64,000 bases of DNA from Cephalotrichum gorgonifer (taxonomy: Eukaryota > Ascomycota > Sordariomycetes > Microascales > Microascaceae): positions 372,001-436,000 of the forward strand of contig ONZQ02000019.1 in assembly GCA_900312665.1 (NCBI GenBank), given 5' to 3'. Position numbers and translations under genes: made by a program. Position 1 is the stretch's first letter, and every line of letters begins with the position of its first letter. Shown here piece by piece: positions 1-12,567 of this stretch. The notes under the pieces are model-generated. The model made no database searches. It was not told the DNA's origin and saw nothing but the letters and a program-made list of their open reading frames with translations.

Positions 1-1109
1 TTGGATGAGCACTACGATGGGAAGACAAAAGTCGCATTAACGACCCAACCAATCCGCCTAATAGATTCTTTCCTAGACATTTCTCTATTTCCTCACTTTC
101 CTCCTCTCATTGAATTTCTACTATCATTGGAAACCAAGAAGAAGAAATGGCACGGGATGGTCTAGGTTTCCGGGCAAGCGATGTGTCGTTCCTTCCCTCC
201 GTAACTACACATGCGTGGGGGGTGGCTGCCCGTTTGCAACATCAATCACACTTCGTACCTTCCCCATCACTCCTATCCTCTTTCATTTCACTAAAACAGG
301 AAACAAAAACACCGAAACAAATCGTGATTGCCAATGTGGATTTGCCTGCCTCCATAATCGTCTCACATCCCACGAGACCGGAAAGCTCTCCCTTTCGGCC
401 TCTCCTCTTCGAATTTGTTTCCTCGCCCTTCCATCCGATCACTCATAGGGGTCCCAGCACTCCAGGAAGGGCGAGCCAAGGAGGGTGTTGTTTCATACTA
501 AAGTATGTGCAAAGACGCTTAACTTCCTGATCCTTGCATCAGATGCCAGTCGCGGCTTCTTCCCATATTCACCTCCGCCCATTCACTTTAGACATGTGCG
601 TTTGGGAGCAGCTCCTTCCTTCGAAATTCAGTTAATATTTCCCATGGAAGGTCCCGGCCGCGGCTTCAAGTATGCTTGAATAGCTCAATGGCAAGGCAGG
701 TGCCACCCAGCCATCCCCTCCTCACTCACACATCCACCTCATCAGCCTCCAAACGAAGAAGAAACAAAACAGAACATTAGCTCACACCTCACCATCTTCC
801 AGTCTTCTCAGCCCAGACTCATCGTCGTCGTGGAATCTTTTTTTTTTTCAGAAATATTGCCCATTCGCTCTTGTTGAACGAGATCATATCCGTTTTGAAC
901 CTTCTCTCCAGCTCATCGGCTCCTCCAACTAGCCGGACTCACCAACACGCCACTCCGCCGATATCCTAGTGATATCGTCTCAGTTTTGCCTCCCATTTTG
1001 GACACCCGACCGGAGTCCTTGAGCAAGTGGTCTCTCAAGGTACCTCAAGGTGGTGGACCTGAATAGACTGGTCGGAACTGCTACTTCCCTTTACCTCCAG
1101 CCGGGCAAG
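1..1109. other. Upstream region without a supported gene
   Basis: Short overlapping reading frames occur on both strands, but none looks like a protein family and none has a convincing exon structure. The last 400 bases before the helicase start are pyrimidine-rich, as expected for a filamentous-fungal promoter and 5' leader. A T-run lies near 838-849. I see nothing else here. Confidence 0.5.
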
Positions 1110-4100
1110 ATGGATCTGGCAAGTGCTCCCCTCTCTTCTGACTCTCAAGCATCCCGAAAGCTCGTCAGCTCAAACAGCCATGCCCTGTTTTGTGGAAATT
1201 CTGCATCTAACGTCTATTATCGAAGCAGGCGAACTCCCAGGCTGCCAGAAGGATGAACTGGCACGAGGAACCTGAGATGCCGCGAGCCGAGGAAATCATA
1301 GCCACCCAAGCGAGCGTTCTACCTCACCACGAGGTACAGAAACCACCTCGGAACAAGAATCGGTATCTGGAGGCCCAGTACCGCCTCTTGCGTCACGAGG
1401 GAACAGAGCTTCTGCGAAGGTCGGTACAGGAGTTCCGCCAGGACCCGGGCATGGCTGAGTCCAGCGACACGGCGGTGTATACGAATGTGAGTCCTTGTCC
1501 CCTGCCCATCCGGCCTGGCGTCATCTTCCAGACCCAGACATGGACAGTAGAGAGTTCCTAATCACCCGCCATCCCAGGTGGTGGTCCACGGCTACCTTGT
1601 GTCACGAATCGGCATGCTTTGTCGGATTGGCTTCTGCCCTTCGCGGACCGACAAGCGGATTCGTTGGAACCAATCACCCCGGTTGACACCAGGAACAATT
1701 GTTGCGCTCTCGCCCGCAGATGACAAGTTCCAGAATATCTGCTTGATTGCCAATGTCGTTCAACGGGACCTCGTCGGCCGCCTCGAGCCGGATCTGGCCG
1801 CTGGGGAGCATCCATCCACTCCGCCCAGAATCGACATCGCGTGGGCCGATCCGAAGCATGATGCTATCCTGGACCCCGACACGGAGCTAGTAATGGTTGA
1901 AGCTCGAAATGGATACTACGAGTCTGTCCGTCACGCAATGCGTGGACTCCAGGAGTGGTCTCAATACCCGTGAGTATCATCTTTATTACTGTCACCCCAC
2001 CTTCGCTAACTTCCTACCTCCTAGTTCGCGGTTTGAACGATACCTGATCGACGGTGCTAAAGAGGCCTGCGCTCCGCAGTACTTACGCGATTTTAACCAT
2101 ACGATGGACTTGTCTTCCATCCTTACGGATGACACCTCGACGGCCTGTACCGTCAACGTCGTCAGAGATGGAATGCCAGCTGCAGATTTGACCAGCTTGG
2201 ATCCATCTCAACTTAATTCTCTCCAGCATGTGCTCACTTCCGAGCTCGCCATCGTTCAAGGACCGCCTGGAACGGGCAAAACATTTACCTCGGTCTCAGC
2301 CCTGAAGGTTCTCCTCTCCAACCTCGATGGAAAGCATCCTATTGTCATTGCCGCCCAGACAAACCATGCATTGGACCAAATCCTCCTCCTCTGCGCGCAG
2401 GCCACAAAGGCAGAGTTTGTACGTCTGGGGCGTCGCTCCCAGAACGAGTTCATTTCCGCCCGTACGGTTTTCAACCTCAAACAACGGTCCCAGAAGAGCT
2501 ACGCAGGCAAGGAATTTGGCCGCATTGAGTCTCTAAGGAAGACGCACGCAAAGGAGTTGAAAGACTTGATTGACGAATGTTTCCCGGATGGTCTCCTAAA
2601 ACCTTCCGAACTTCTTGCAAATGGGGTGATTACTCAGGCACAACATGACTCGTTGGATCCAGATCTCGAGGATGACCCGTTTCTACCCTGGCTGAACGAC
2701 TCTATTGAGCAACGTCCCCCGCATAGGTTCGAGCCTGTGTCGGACATCTTCGAAGATGTCGACTCCGATGTACACGATGCCCGCCGCAGGATGGTTGACG
2801 ATGACGAGAAGGACCGTCTTTCCGGGCAATACATCCCCATCCTGGAGTCATACACGGGCCGTGTTGACCTAGAGATCCTGAAGCGGAAGAACCAACTCAG
2901 GAGCCGAATGGGAGGCGTCCTCCGCAAGTATCAGGACCTCTGGGATGTTCCAAGGCACTTTCGGGGCGCTGTTTACCGCTGCCTTCGTGACCAGTACGTT
3001 GAGCTCAAAACGAAACATTTCAGGGCTCTTTTGGAGGAGAATGCCCAGCTCGCCGAGAATGGTAGGTCTTGTCGAGCCAGGGTGGATGCCGAAGTCATTA
3101 AGGAATTTAATATCCCCATTGTTGGCTGCACGGCCACCGGCTTGACAAAGTACCGCAAGCTGATCGAGAATCTCCAACCCCGAGTGCTGCTCGTTGAGGA
3201 AGCCGCGGAAACCCGGGAGGCAAACATCACCTCGGCCCTGTTCCCATCCCTGGAGCAAGTGATTCTGGTGGGCGACCATATGCAGTTGGCGCCGCATACC
3301 GATTTGCGAGAGCTGGGCGACCATCCCTACAACCTCCGCGTATCGCTGTTTGAGCGGATGATCAATCTTGGGGCTGGGCATGCCATTTTAAATGTCCAGA
3401 GAAGAATGTCGCCCGAGATCCGCCTAATCCTGGAGCCGTTCTATCCGACGCTGCAGGATCACGAATCGGTCCTCGCGCGGACACCAGCCCCCGGCATGTG
3501 TCACGCCTCCTACTTCTTCTGCCACAAGTGGCCAGAGAGCCAGACCCAGTGGAAGAGCAGCATCAACCTGACCGAGGCACGAATGATTGCCGGTTTCGTG
3601 CGATACCTTGTCCAGAACGGGACCGATGCGTCCAAAGTTACCATTCTTACGTTTTACCAAGGCCAGCGAGGTGTTATTCTCCGCGAGCTTAGCAAAGACG
3701 CGGTTCTGAACAATCTTAGCCCCCTGAGAAGGTACAACGTCTGCACCGTGGACGGGTACCAGGGCGAAGAGAATGACGTTGTCATTCTCTCGCTCGTAAG
3801 GAGTCCGAGGAATACAGCTCCTTACAACGTCGGGTTTCTAGATAACCAGAACCGTGTCGTTGTAGCGCTCAGCCGAGCCCGTCGCGGGTTCTACATCTTC
3901 GGTAACTACCGAAACCTCGTCCATTCCGCAAAGTCGAAGGCCGTCTGGGGGCCCCCAACACTCGTCCTGAGAGACCAGGATCGATGCCATAGCCGGCTTC
4001 CTTTGACGTGCAAGAGGCACGGGGAGGTTGTAGAGGTGAGGAACCCGCAGGATTGGGAGATGCTGCACGGCGGGTGCCGAAGGAAGTGTGAGGCGAGGCT

Positions 4101-5132
4101 TGAGTGTGGGCATGTTTGCCAGTTGTTGTGCCACCCGTAAGTCACGCCTTCGGTTTCGATTCTTCCAGCTCGAGAATTAACTATCCGTCTTTCTATAGGA
4201 TATCTCACAGCAAGCTCTCGTGCAAGAAGCCTTGTGAACGACGGCTCCCCTGTGGGCACAGTTGCTCGGAGCTCTGTGGAAATCGATGCAGGTGTGCGGC
4301 CGAGTGCGACTACGTCCCAAAGGCCCCCAGTAACGTCAGGGTTGGCCACATTGGTCTTTACGAATTCCTCGGCTCGGAGAATCAGACGAGGGACGAGGCC
4401 GTCCCGGCCGCTGTTGGAGATGCTGCACAGGATCTAATTTCCATGTACGGTGGAGACGAGGTCATTCCCAACGACGATGCAGTCGCCAGCGATGTAAGCA
4501 GCGGCGGGGCCTCTCCGGACACCTGCAACCCTCCGGATGCCTCGGACGGGACAGGCTCAAGGACTTCTCCCAAAGCCAGTCAATCGGACCGAGGGTCGGT
4601 GGAGGAGGAGGATCTTCTATCCGCGGTCAACTCACCATCGGCGCCCAATAGCCACGAATCGTCGAACGTCAACGGAGGTGGCAGGCTCAGCGCATCGCGT
4701 GGTATTGAGAGGGCGGGCCAACACTGGAGCAAGTGGGACCTGAGGGATTATGACATGAAAATGAGGCAGGAACTCAAGCAAGGCCCACGGGTGGCGGGTA
4801 TGATCGTGAAGGAGACGTTCCGGGAGGTCCAAGTTCGGGATGATTGCCAGAGGAAGGTGGTCAAGGTCCATCGCAGTACCAATGTACACCAGACCAACCC
4901 CAGTCCCGACATGGCGGTCACAAGCAGGCCCACGCCTTCTCCTGTGAGGGTGCCCGCCGTTTTGTCGTCGGCTGCTAAGGATAACCTGATCGACTTTTCG
5001 GACGCGCCGGCATCGGGGCCGATTCGGCCATTGGCGGTCGAGGGACCATACGCATCTAGCGGGTATGGGGGCATGACACTTTTGGAAGAGGAGGATGTGC
5101 GTTCCGAGGTGTCGGATTTGATCCGATTATAA
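1110..5132 (+). CDS. NFX1-type zinc-finger, UPF1-like SF1 RNA helicase (ZNFX1-like)
   Basis: Predicted superfamily 1 helicase of 1234 residues, related to the UPF1/ZNFX1 group that acts on RNA and, in other eukaryotes, in small-RNA pathways; its role here is inferred. Exons: 1110-1118, 1229-1486, 1578-1969, 2025-4136, 4199-5132; all joins keep frame. Walker A GPPGTGKT lies at about residues 299-306, the VEEAAE box at 610-615, GDHMQLAP at 636, DGYQGEEND at 796 and VALSRAR shortly after. A Cys/His-rich NF-X1-type finger (CGHVC, CGHSC) spans roughly 905-965 across the last intron, followed by a Ser/Pro-rich, probably disordered tail. The first intron has a GC donor (GCAAGT) with a clear CTAAC branch point. 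If it is not used, ATG 1253 gives a product 11 residues shorter. The family is sure; the start is less so. Confidence 0.9.
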
Positions 5133-7739
5133 GGGGCACTCAGTCACTTGCTCACTCACCTGTCTTTCACTCCTTCGTGCAGGTCAAGACGCTCCCCTCC
5201 CTCCTTGGCCAGCAAACATGGATCCTCGGGTTTACGGAAGATAGTCTCGCCATTCCCCGATGTTTTGTGCTTTACTTGTATGAGGCGTGCACCAGGTGGA
5301 TGGACTCAGTTTCTCTGTTTCTCTCTCTCTCTCTCGCTCTCCTCAAATGCATGCTCAAGTGTGCGCCTCTGGTCTCACCCGGGTCTCAATTGTATGGGCG
5401 AGTATTTCGAGAAACGGTGCATTAGTTATTATCCCAAAAAAAAAGAAGTTCAAGGCATGCTTCGCTTCGTATTTACCCTGCTGACCAAGGTGACTACGAG
5501 TAATACGCTGCGTGTGTGAGACAAGATGCTGGCAGGTATCAAGGGTAAGTCGACGTCGTAAGTTACTAATAATACTACAAAGACAGACGGGGATCACGGC
5601 GGGCAGGCGAGAAACGCACGGATGAGGTGGAGTATGACAAGGCGGAAGTCTCGGCACGGCAGTGTACCGCAGAGACCGATTTAGCCCCCATCCCATCACA
5701 TCACCGGTAAATGTGATCTGGGGGAGGACGTGCTCGCCACTTGGTATGCACATACTTCGTACATGATGGGGTGGGTTCGCCGGCGGTGGCGATTGGTGAG
5801 ACGTAAATTGCTGGTTTCGAGGGCTGTGGGTGGTAAGCGAAACGTGAGAGTGTGAGAGACGGAGTTCCGCCATTATTGCCTGTAATCGTAGTCGTAGTCT
5901 TAGTCGTAGTTCGTCGACGTCCAATATTATGCGTTCCGTCAGCGCCGAACTGTGTGTCACCGGGAGCACGGAGTGGACTGGAGTCGAGGCACGGCCCTTT
6001 CTTTCTGCGATGTATCGTAGGCGGGCGGTTCGTGATGCTCGAGACGTCGGGGGAGTCGATATCACAATCGTCTCTCGTTTCCACTCTCCCGCTATTAGTT
6101 ATCCGTTCCGGATTTGGGGGCGGGGATGGCGCTGGGTGGATCTTGGCTTTGGGTGGGATTGGGGGGGAAGCGGGATCAGTTCAGCGGGCGCACAGGGAAT
6201 AATGGACAAGGGTAGGGGGGCCCTGTTTGCTTGCTTTGGAGGGGCGGGGAAGAGGGCGGGAGGGTGATGTTCCGGTTCGATGGGGGGGCTTCGAGGACGG
6301 CGGCTACGAGGTAGTAGTGGGGTGGGTGATGGGACGATATTCTCAAATTATGCGTCCACCCTTTTTGGGAGAAGAATGACTTTTTTTCTTCAATCTCTCG
6401 TGCAGAGAGATCAGAGGGCGTGCAGAGTTTCGTCGTGCCATCCTCGAGTCGTCCGACCAAGACTGGAGGGCGGAGAGAAGGAAGGAAGGAACACGAAGGA
6501 AAGACGACATGAATGCACGAAGTACAAGGAGTGTACTTCTTTGGTGGATCTTCACCGGGCGATCGGTGGTCAGCGCGGGAAAATGATTGGCTCAGCCAGG
6601 GCGCTTCGCGGGCCAGTCACCGGCGCGGAAGAGGGTCCGTCACCCGCAGCTACCATGCGGGTCTAGCAATTCTCGACGCCCATTGGTCAGGAATTGGAGG
6701 AGATATCGGGGTTGGGAGGGTGGGAATGAGTGACAGGGTACAGGGGACCCTGGGCGTGGAAGCAGGGATGCTACGTCCGTGAGGGCGGGAGGGTGATCTT
6801 CTTTCTCTTCTTGTTGGTCGAACCTGGGGACCAACCCCTGCGGAGAAAGGGATGAAGAGAAGGCCTGTAGGATTGATGAAGAGACATGCAAGGAAATAGG
6901 GAAATGGGAGAGGATAACTCAATATTGAAGTGAACGAGGTTATTACATGTACTCACCGGGGAATGAACCATGACAGTTTTATTGGTTTTTTGGCGCTGGA
7001 TTGAAAGTGCAAGAAGTGTGAGTGGATGGAACGTCCGTTGGGACCAGCCATTTTCTTTTGGCCCCCAAATATTATTCGTTCTTCGTCCTGTCCCGGGTAC
7101 TTTTCCAGTCTTCAGTAAAGTACACTGCAACGGCGAGGCGCTGTTCCCCTCCCCCCCATGTCACCTTGCTACCTTGCTACCCGTCACACACCACACGCAT
7201 ACCGCCCATCGGTTGGTCCCATTCCTCGGGCCGGGTTGGACGAGTGCTCTCGAGTCACATTGCATATTTTGGCTGTGCTCCGTGCTTTCCCTGCTCTCTT
7301 GTGCTTGTAGTTACTGGTGCGCTCCCGAAGTACCGCACTCGTACTTGTAACCGGGTAGCTTTGTTTCCCTTTGCGCCGGTTGGGCGGGAGCGAGTACGAA
7401 GAGTTACTTGGGCGGAACAAAAGCTCTCTCCTGGTTGAGGATGTTGGAATGGAAGAGGAAAGGGTGGGCCAAGAGAAACAGGGGGATAAGGAAGGAGGTG
7501 TGATGCCGCCCGGTTCTCCCTTGCATGCCATGCGAGCTCGAGTGGATATTGGGGGTTGTTAAATGGGCAAAGAACGGCCCCCAACGATTGTTACTTGTAC
7601 TGTTAAGCAGCCAACCGCTCTCGTTCTCCTCATCTCCTCCCCACCCCCCTTCTTCTTCAGCCCTGGCACTCGAGTCTTTGCAATTCTCTCTCTTCCTCTT
7701 CTCTTGCTATTTTGCCCGAATAAGAGGTGGACGAGGAAG
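5133..7739. other. 2.6 kb intergenic region without a supported gene
   Basis: This holds the 3' flank of the helicase gene and upstream sequence of the copper-protein gene. A CT microsatellite lies at 5320-5341 and an imperfect GTAGTC tract at about 5885-5915. The longest frame (minus strand, 5355-6065, 236 codons) has no recognisable domain and contains simple-sequence Arg/Leu runs, so I do not call it. Confidence 0.5.
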
Positions 7740-8033
7740 TTTTTTTTGCCTTCGCGAAACGAGAATAAAGGAGGATTAATTCGAAACTGTTTACCTCTCT
7801 TTAAGCCGCTCGACGAAACCGTACGAATAAGAACCCTCGAGGCCGTGTATTACGCCTCGAAGCTTCCTTTAACGAACGAACGACGAAAAGCGGCCTTACA
7901 CTAAGCGGAAAGGCTGAACGTGAAATTCGAGGAGGAAAGAAAAAAGAAGGAAAAAGAGAGGAAACCTGAGGAGGTAGAGAAACTCCGGACGAGCACCATC
8001 TTTCGAACGACTACCGAAACAACGCATTCCTAA
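7740..8033 (+). pseudogene. Possible relic of a coding sequence, interrupted by TAA
   Basis: One plus-strand frame reads coherently up to TAA 7902-7904, then stays open in the same frame for 42 more codons to TAA 8031-8033. The second part is a charged, helix-like segment (ERLNVKFEEERKKK). The local base texture, rich in CGA, AACG and TTCGAA, differs from both flanks. A C-to-T change in a CAA codon would explain the internal stop, as in repeat-induced point mutation, but this is inference. The family is not recognised; a degraded transposase C-terminus was considered and not established. It lies 100-400 bases upstream of the copper-protein start, so it may be promoter sequence instead. Confidence 0.25.
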
Positions 8034-8136
8034 CGAACGAGGGAGTCGCGAGCTATTTCGCTAAGGAGCGGAATTTCAAGCGACGAAGGGAAAACGGGAA
8101 AATACACACATACACATACACACCCCCGAGACAACC

Positions 8137-9244
8137 ATGCTTGGAGGAAGCGTATTCACGGCGATAGTCGCCGCGTCGGCGGCGTCGGCGCATATCCTGC
8201 TCACGTACCCCGGCTCGAGGGGGAATAACCTCATTACGAATGAGACGCATCCGTATGGGATGCAGTGGGAGTATCCTTGTATGTCGTGCCTCGCCCGTCT
8301 TTCCCACACACACAGACACACGCTCTATCCCGTCTGCCACTCTACCGGCATGGGAAAACCTCAGACACCCCCTCCCGCCCTTTTCCTTCCCATCCACATC
8401 CCCCCTCTCACCACACGAGAGGAGGGTGCCACAACACACACAGAAGACAAGAAGACAGCAAAAAAACAAGACACGGGCGCTAACAAAGAGACTCCAGGCG
8501 GCGGAATCACCACGACGAAGAACAGGACCTACTGGCCCACGACGGGCGGCGCCGTGGCCTTCCAGCCGGGCTGGTTCCAGGGCCACTCGACGGCGTTCCT
8601 CTACATCAACCTCGGCTTCGGCACCGACGGACCCCACGACGGGCCGATGAACATGTCCAACTCCATGGTGCCGCCCTTCCAGATGCTGGGCCCCTCCAAC
8701 AGCCCGTTCTCGGGGACGGTGTGCCTGCCGCAGGTGCCGCTGCCCAAGAACGCGAAGGTGAAGGCGGGGGACCTGGCGACGATACAGGTCGTTGAGCTGG
8801 CGCAGCATGGTGCGGCGCTGTATTCTGTATGTTTCTCTCTTTCCCTCTCTCTCTCTCTGCCCCGTTTACCTCTCAAAAGCTCGCTCTACTCCCCTTTTAC
8901 CATCCCTTCACATACTCACCCTTATCTACTACCCCCTTTCCTCCTGCGACGAAGAAACTAACCCCCCAAATTAGTGCGTCGACATCATCTTCGCCGAGCC
9001 GGGCGACCCCAAGATCGCAGAGGTCAACGAGTCCAACTGCTTCAACACGCAGGAGCTCGGCTTCGCCGACGTCTACACCATCACCGTGCACGAGCCCGTC
9101 CGCGACGAGGAGCCGCTGCTGTCGACGTCGGGCGCCGAGGAGACGATAACGATGTGGTACCAGAGCAAGCACAAGCAGTACTCGGCGTGGAGGTGGCTCG
9201 GGTGGGCGCCGGTTGCGATCGGGGGGCTGATTGCGTTTGCGTAG
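8137..9244 (+). CDS. X325/Bim1-like secreted copper-binding protein, LPMO-related, probably GPI-anchored
   Basis: 246-residue precursor from three exons: 8137-8278, 8498-8826, 8975-9244. Both introns have GTATGT donors and CTAAC branch points. The N-terminus is a short signal peptide ending ASA, so the mature protein would begin with His (HILLTYPGSRG), the residue that provides the histidine brace in lytic polysaccharide monooxygenases and in the X325/Bim1 family. YPCGG and NRTYWP near residues 46-60, several N-glycosylation sequons, and a second candidate copper ligand in QGHST fit the family. Conserved cysteines include those in VCLPQV and CVDI. The C-terminus is hydrophobic (WLGWAPVAIGGLIAFA), as expected for GPI attachment. 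Known X325 proteins bind copper at the cell surface, and Cryptococcus Bim1 aids copper uptake; most are not polysaccharide-degrading. Function here is inferred. Confidence 0.88.
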
Positions 9245-10151
9245 GTAGGGTAGGGCGAGTTGAGTGAGGGGGAGGGAAGGTGGGGTGAGTTTATGATGAG
9301 AGGGGTATATTAGGTAGGAACAGGGGGGGAGCGTTTGTACTATTTCATGGGGGAGGGGGTGTTTTCGGGGATTGGGAGGGATGGATGGATGGGAGATGGA
9401 TACCAGGTCGACCTTTTTTTTTTGGATTGGATATTGGACCTGAAGCATAGAAGCCGGCGTTCGGGTCTGTTTTACTTTATTCTTGGGAAACGGGAGCAGG
9501 AATTGGGGAAAGGGGCCAGCCAGTCGTACGTATATCTCCTTGAGACTTTTCGTGGTCTGTCTGTGGTCTGTGGGACCAATACATCTATCTACCTATCTGG
9601 ATGAGATCTTTGTATGCGAGAACATGAATACCTCGGGTATGAGTGCTCGTAGAGCCTGTATTTGCTCGTAAGCGAAGCTAAAGACACCAACACCTTTGAC
9701 CAACACGTTTGTCATCACGAGTCCTTCGGTTCGGTAGCTCGCTAACTAGCTAGAAGTCGAATTCGTAACACTTTGTGTACCTGGCCAGTGGCGCCAGCTG
9801 ACACATTCAACCATAAGTCACCCCTCTCACCCCGCCCCGCCAATGCCATGGCCCCGCCCCGCTCGTTCCACTATGGCCCACTTTAGCTTCCAGTCCATTC
9901 CATTCCATCATCAGGGAAGGAGCTCCGGTGGCCTTCCCCTTAGCATCCCCTTCCGATTCTACTTCCTCGAGTGACTCTCCATCGTCACACCTCTTTATCT
10001 CTCCTCCCCTCCGCCTTTGCAAGCAACAAAGGCTCGGGTTCATCCAACTTCTAACATAAACCACCACATCTGTATTATCCCATTCCCCCGCAACAACCCA
10101 ACCAACCACCCCACACCAGAGTCCCGTCCGTCCCAGAGCTATCTGCCCCAC
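9245..10151. other. Intergenic region, copper-protein 3' flank and DOA1 promoter
   Basis: No gene is seen. The first half is G-rich and probably transcribed 3' sequence. The second half becomes pyrimidine- and CCAAC-rich towards the DOA1 start, typical of a fungal 5' leader. A T-run of about 10 lies at 9413-9423. Confidence 0.45.
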
Positions 10152-12567
10152 ATGGCGCAACCCGTCTTCCAGCTCTCGGCCCAGCTGGCTGGCCACGATG
10201 CCGACGTCCGCGGCGTCGTCTTCGCCCACTGCGATACCGTCTTCTCCGCCTCCCGCGACTGCACCGTCCGCCGCTGGAACCGCTCCGGCCGCGGCACCTT
10301 CGACCAGCACATCACCGCCCAGGGCTCCGACTACATCAACTCCATAACCTTCCTCCGGCCCACGCCCGCGTACCCGGAGGGCCTCGTCATCTCCGGCGGC
10401 CGGGACACCGTCATAGAAGCCAGGAGACCGGGCGCCTCGGCGTCCGACCCCGCCGAGCAGCTGCTCGTCGGACACACCAACAACGTCTGCACGCTGGACG
10501 TCTCCCCCTCGGGCTCGCACATCGTCTCGGGGGGCTGGGACGGAAAGGCGTACGTCTGGAGCGTGGAGAAGTGGGAGGCCGAGGTGAGCCTGACGGGACA
10601 CGAGGGCACGAGCGTGTGGGCCGTGCTAGCGCTGGACGACAAGACGGTCGTGACGGCGTCGACGGACAAGAACATCCGCGTCTTCGACCTCGGGAAGACC
10701 GTCGCCGGCGAGGCCCAGCCCCTCTCGACCATCCACACCCCGGACATCGTGCGCGCGCTGTGCCGGCTCCCCGCGGGCCACGCCTCGGGCGCCGACATCG
10801 TGAGCTCCCACAACGACGGCGTGCTGAGGCTCTGGAGGCTCAACGGGCAGCTGATGGCGGAGCTCAGGGGCCACGACATCTTCGTGTACTCCCTCGCGGC
10901 GCTGCCGACGGGCGAGATCATTAGCGGGGCCGAGGACCGGACCGTCCGCGTGTGGAGGGGCACCGAGTGCGTGCAGGTCATCACGCACCCCGCCATCTCC
11001 GTCTGGTCCGTCGCCGCGTGCCCGGACACGGGGGACATCGTGTCGGGCGCGAGCGACGGCGTCGTGCGCGTCTTCACGAGGAGCGAGGAGCGCGTGGCCG
11101 ACGCGGAGGCCATCGCGAGCTACGACGAGTCGGTCAAGGCGTCGGCCATCCCCGCCAACAAGGACGGCGGGGGGATCAACAAGGAGAAGCTGCCCGGTCC
11201 CGAGTTCATCCGGACCAAGGCGGGGACGAAGGAGGGGCAGGTGCAGATGATTAGGGAGGACAACGAGTCTATAAGCGCCTACACGTGGTCCATGGGTATG
11301 TCTTTCTTTTTCTTTTCTTCGTCGCCTCAGGGGGAAGGGCTATGACTAACTTCTTGCTCGTGCAGCCTCTCAACAGTGGGTCAACGTCGGTACGGTCGTC
11401 GATTCCGCCGGAAGCACAGGCCGAAAGGTGGAGTACGAGGGCAAGGAGTACGACTACGTCTTTGACGTCGACATCGAGGACGGCAAGCCGCCCCTCAAGC
11501 TGCCCTACAACCTCTCCGAGAACCCCTACGACCGAGCGCGCAAGTTCCTCGGGGACAACGACCTGCCCCTGACATACCTCGACAACGTCGTGCAGTTTAT
11601 CGAGCAGAACACAAAGGGCGCGACGCTGGGGGAGACCGGGGGCCCGGCGCCTTCCGGACCCGGTGAGGATGACGAGTGGCAGAAGAAGGTGCTGCCGCAG
11701 AACGAGTACCTGAGCATCCTGGCAGCGAAACACGAGGGTGAGTTCCAATCTTAACGCCTCAACTCTTCTTCTACTCACTAACATTTCTTCTCCCCAGCCA
11801 TCATCAACAAGATCCTGTCGGTCAACGCCAACATGATATCCTCGGGCCGCAAGGACGCGGCGCTGAACCCCCTGGACCAGACGAACCTGAAGGAGCTCCG
11901 CTACACGCTCGAGGGCGGCAAGCCCGTCGACGAGGCCGGGCTAGAGCTCATCCTCCGGATCGCGACGGCGTGGGACTACCCAGACCGGCTCCCGGGCATC
12001 GACCTGCTCCGGTGCGCGACCCCGTCTCCCCTGGTGGCGGGGTACAAGGACGCGGCAGGGCGGTCGATCGTCCAGGTCGCGATAGAGGCTGCGGCGGGGG
12101 CGGACGGGGCGAGCGAGAACTACGTCATGATGGCGCTCCGGTCGATCGCCAACCTCTTCGCGACGCAGAAGGGGCGGGACGTGGCGGTGTCGGAGATGGC
12201 GCGGGTGCTGGAGCTGCTGGAGAGGGTGGTGGGGATAGGGGGCGGGGAGGGGATCGGGCGGCGGAACAGGAACGTGCTGGTGGCGGCGACGACGGTGGCG
12301 CTGAACTACGCGGTGCTCTCGAGGAAGAAGTCGGGGCTGGTGGCGGGGGAGAAGAGGGGAAGGCTCATCAAGGTGCTGGAGAGGGTGCTGGGCGAGGGGG
12401 CGGACGCGGAGGTGTGCTTCCGGGGGCTGGTGGCGCTGGGGACGCTGCTGTACGGGGGGGTGAGCGGGGAGGGGGTGGACGCGGGCTTGGTGAGGGGGGT
12501 GATGGGGAGGGTTGGGGAGGAGAGGGTGAAGGGGGCTGCGGAGGAGGTGCTAGGGCTGCTGAGGTGA
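10152..12567 (+). CDS. DOA1: Doa1/Ufd3/Lub1 ubiquitin-homeostasis protein (WD40-PFU-PUL)
   Basis: 761 residues from exons 10152-11295, 11366-11737 and 11798-12567; both introns (70 and 60 bases) have CTAAC branch points. The N-terminal part (about residues 1-310) is a WD40 propeller opening with QLAGHDADVRGVVF; repeats end in segments such as DGKAYVW and DRTVRVW. The PFU ubiquitin-binding domain follows from about residue 376 (QWVNVGTV through YNLSENPYDRARKF). The C-terminal Armadillo-like PUL domain runs from about 510 to the end. This order defines Doa1 (yeast Ufd3, fission yeast Lub1, human PLAA), a ubiquitin-binding cofactor of the Cdc48/p97 ATPase needed for ubiquitin recycling and sorting. 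Length is close to the yeast protein (715). The third exon is unusually G-rich in third positions. Assignment is firm. Confidence 0.95.

Noticed and set aside
5355..6065. 236-codon minus-strand frame
   Set aside because: Arg/Leu and Pro/His simple sequence, no domain or exon logic, poor start context.
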